From Betaproteobacteria bacterium (GTDB lineage: Bacteria > Pseudomonadota > Gammaproteobacteria > Burkholderiales > Usitatibacteraceae): a stretch of DNA of 64,000 nt. Location: contig JADJMI010000027.1 in assembly GCA_016709665.1 (NCBI GenBank), forward strand, positions 248,001 through 312,000, given 5' to 3'. Both the position numbers and the translations under genes were made by a program. Below, one piece after another: positions 63,888 through 64,000 of the stretch (the stretch's first letter is position 1; every line of letters begins with the position of its first letter). The notes beneath the pieces are model-generated. The model saw only the letters and a list, made by a program, of their open reading frames with translations. It did no database searches and was not told the origin of the DNA.

Positions 63888-64000
63888 CGCCTCGCGCCGC
63901 GCCGCCTCGCTCGCGGCCGCCGCGCTCGTCCTGCTCACCGCTTCCTGTGGCGGCGGTGGCGGTTCGGGCAACGCCGGTTCGGCGGACTGCGTTCCCAATT
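63877..64000 (+). CDS. Lipoprotein, start only (3' truncated at window end)
   Basis: GTG start overlapping the cytochrome gene by 11 bases. Visible: MIADASRRAASLAAAALVLLTASCGGGGGSGNAGSADC, with a lipobox LTASC and a Gly-rich linker, so an exported lipoprotein. The rest lies outside the window. It is the third gene of the presumed electron-transfer operon. A further cytochrome or an outer-membrane component would be reasonable, but none of that can be seen. I place the start at 63877 because the signal peptide is in this frame. Confidence 0.65.
   Translation, partial: MIADASRRAASLAAAALVLLTASCGGGGGSGNAGSADCVPN

Noticed and set aside
61254..63998. A 914-codon minus-strand frame opposite the decahaem gene
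   Set aside because: The plus strand has ten CxxCH motifs and a normal start. The antisense frame is His/Arg/Val-rich without domains.

Overview
The window reads as one contiguous, GC-rich chromosomal segment of a Betaproteobacterium (Burkholderiales/Nitrosomonadales-like). The support is a Bug/TctC-family solute receptor, a single-cysteine DksA of the betaproteobacterial type, a BktB-type thiolase, a complete system I (Ccm) cytochrome c maturation operon, an OmpR/EnvZ pair and a leucine-degradation (liu) cluster. Genes are densely packed, and stop/start overlaps (ATGA, GTGA, TTGA, TGATG) imply widespread translational coupling. I saw no tRNA, rRNA, CRISPR array, insertion sequence or prophage gene.

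Layout. 1-3711 (+): end of a GntR-type regulator, a TctC receptor, an MmgE/PrpD protein and a D-2-hydroxyacid dehydrogenase, which look like a small organic-acid catabolic operon. 3722-14450 (-): liu/acyl-CoA block with an HSD10-like SDR, isovaleryl-CoA dehydrogenase, two thiolases, a TfoX-C-domain protein, a small lipoprotein, a second acyl-CoA dehydrogenase, methylcrotonyl-CoA carboxylase beta, methylglutaconyl-CoA hydratase and methylcrotonyl-CoA carboxylase alpha. 14568-24412: a metallo-beta-lactamase-fold protein, a Crp/Fnr regulator, an acyl-CoA synthetase, a full LivGHMKF-type importer and a phenylacetate-CoA-ligase-like enzyme, probably import plus CoA activation of one carboxylic acid. 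24443-28917: a ferric-iron importer (fbpC, fbpA, fbpB) with two convincing Fur boxes and, inside it, two tiny paralogous GSN-P proteins. 28948-30180: a Mn-type yybP-ykoY riboswitch ahead of terC. 30333-38474: dksA, a dienelactone hydrolase, an EAL phosphodiesterase, a TPMT-like methyltransferase, and a coupled lipoprotein hydrolase-natA-natB-dinG operon. 38465-45327: secreted Gly/Tyr-rich protein, dihaem cytochrome c4, a 48-residue Cys protein, EnvZ/OmpR, EF-hand protein, DUF1800 and DUF1501. 45331-45455: a 20% GC island. 45511-49582: tsaB, rimI, family 4 uracil-DNA glycosylase, lemA and two TPM-domain proteins. 49579-53863 (-): hybrid histidine kinase plus an adjacent periplasmic receptor. 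54056-61174 (-): ccmI-A-B-C-D-E-F-G-H. 61317-64000 (+): a b-type haem membrane protein, an FHA-TM-decahaem cytochrome and the start of a lipoprotein.

Two themes stand out. First, the right end joins the c-type cytochrome assembly machinery to a divergent operon that seems to encode a membrane-spanning multihaem electron conduit carrying a cytoplasmic FHA-like domain. This is the best candidate here for a poorly described system. Second, at least ten genes are interrupted by single-base indels (about 3340, 4230, 19450, 23077, 24212, 25343, 25672, 26762, 27030, 54977 and 56468), mostly a lost G or C, while both halves of each protein remain well conserved. I infer sequencing/assembly errors rather than gene decay and give those genes their full intended extents.
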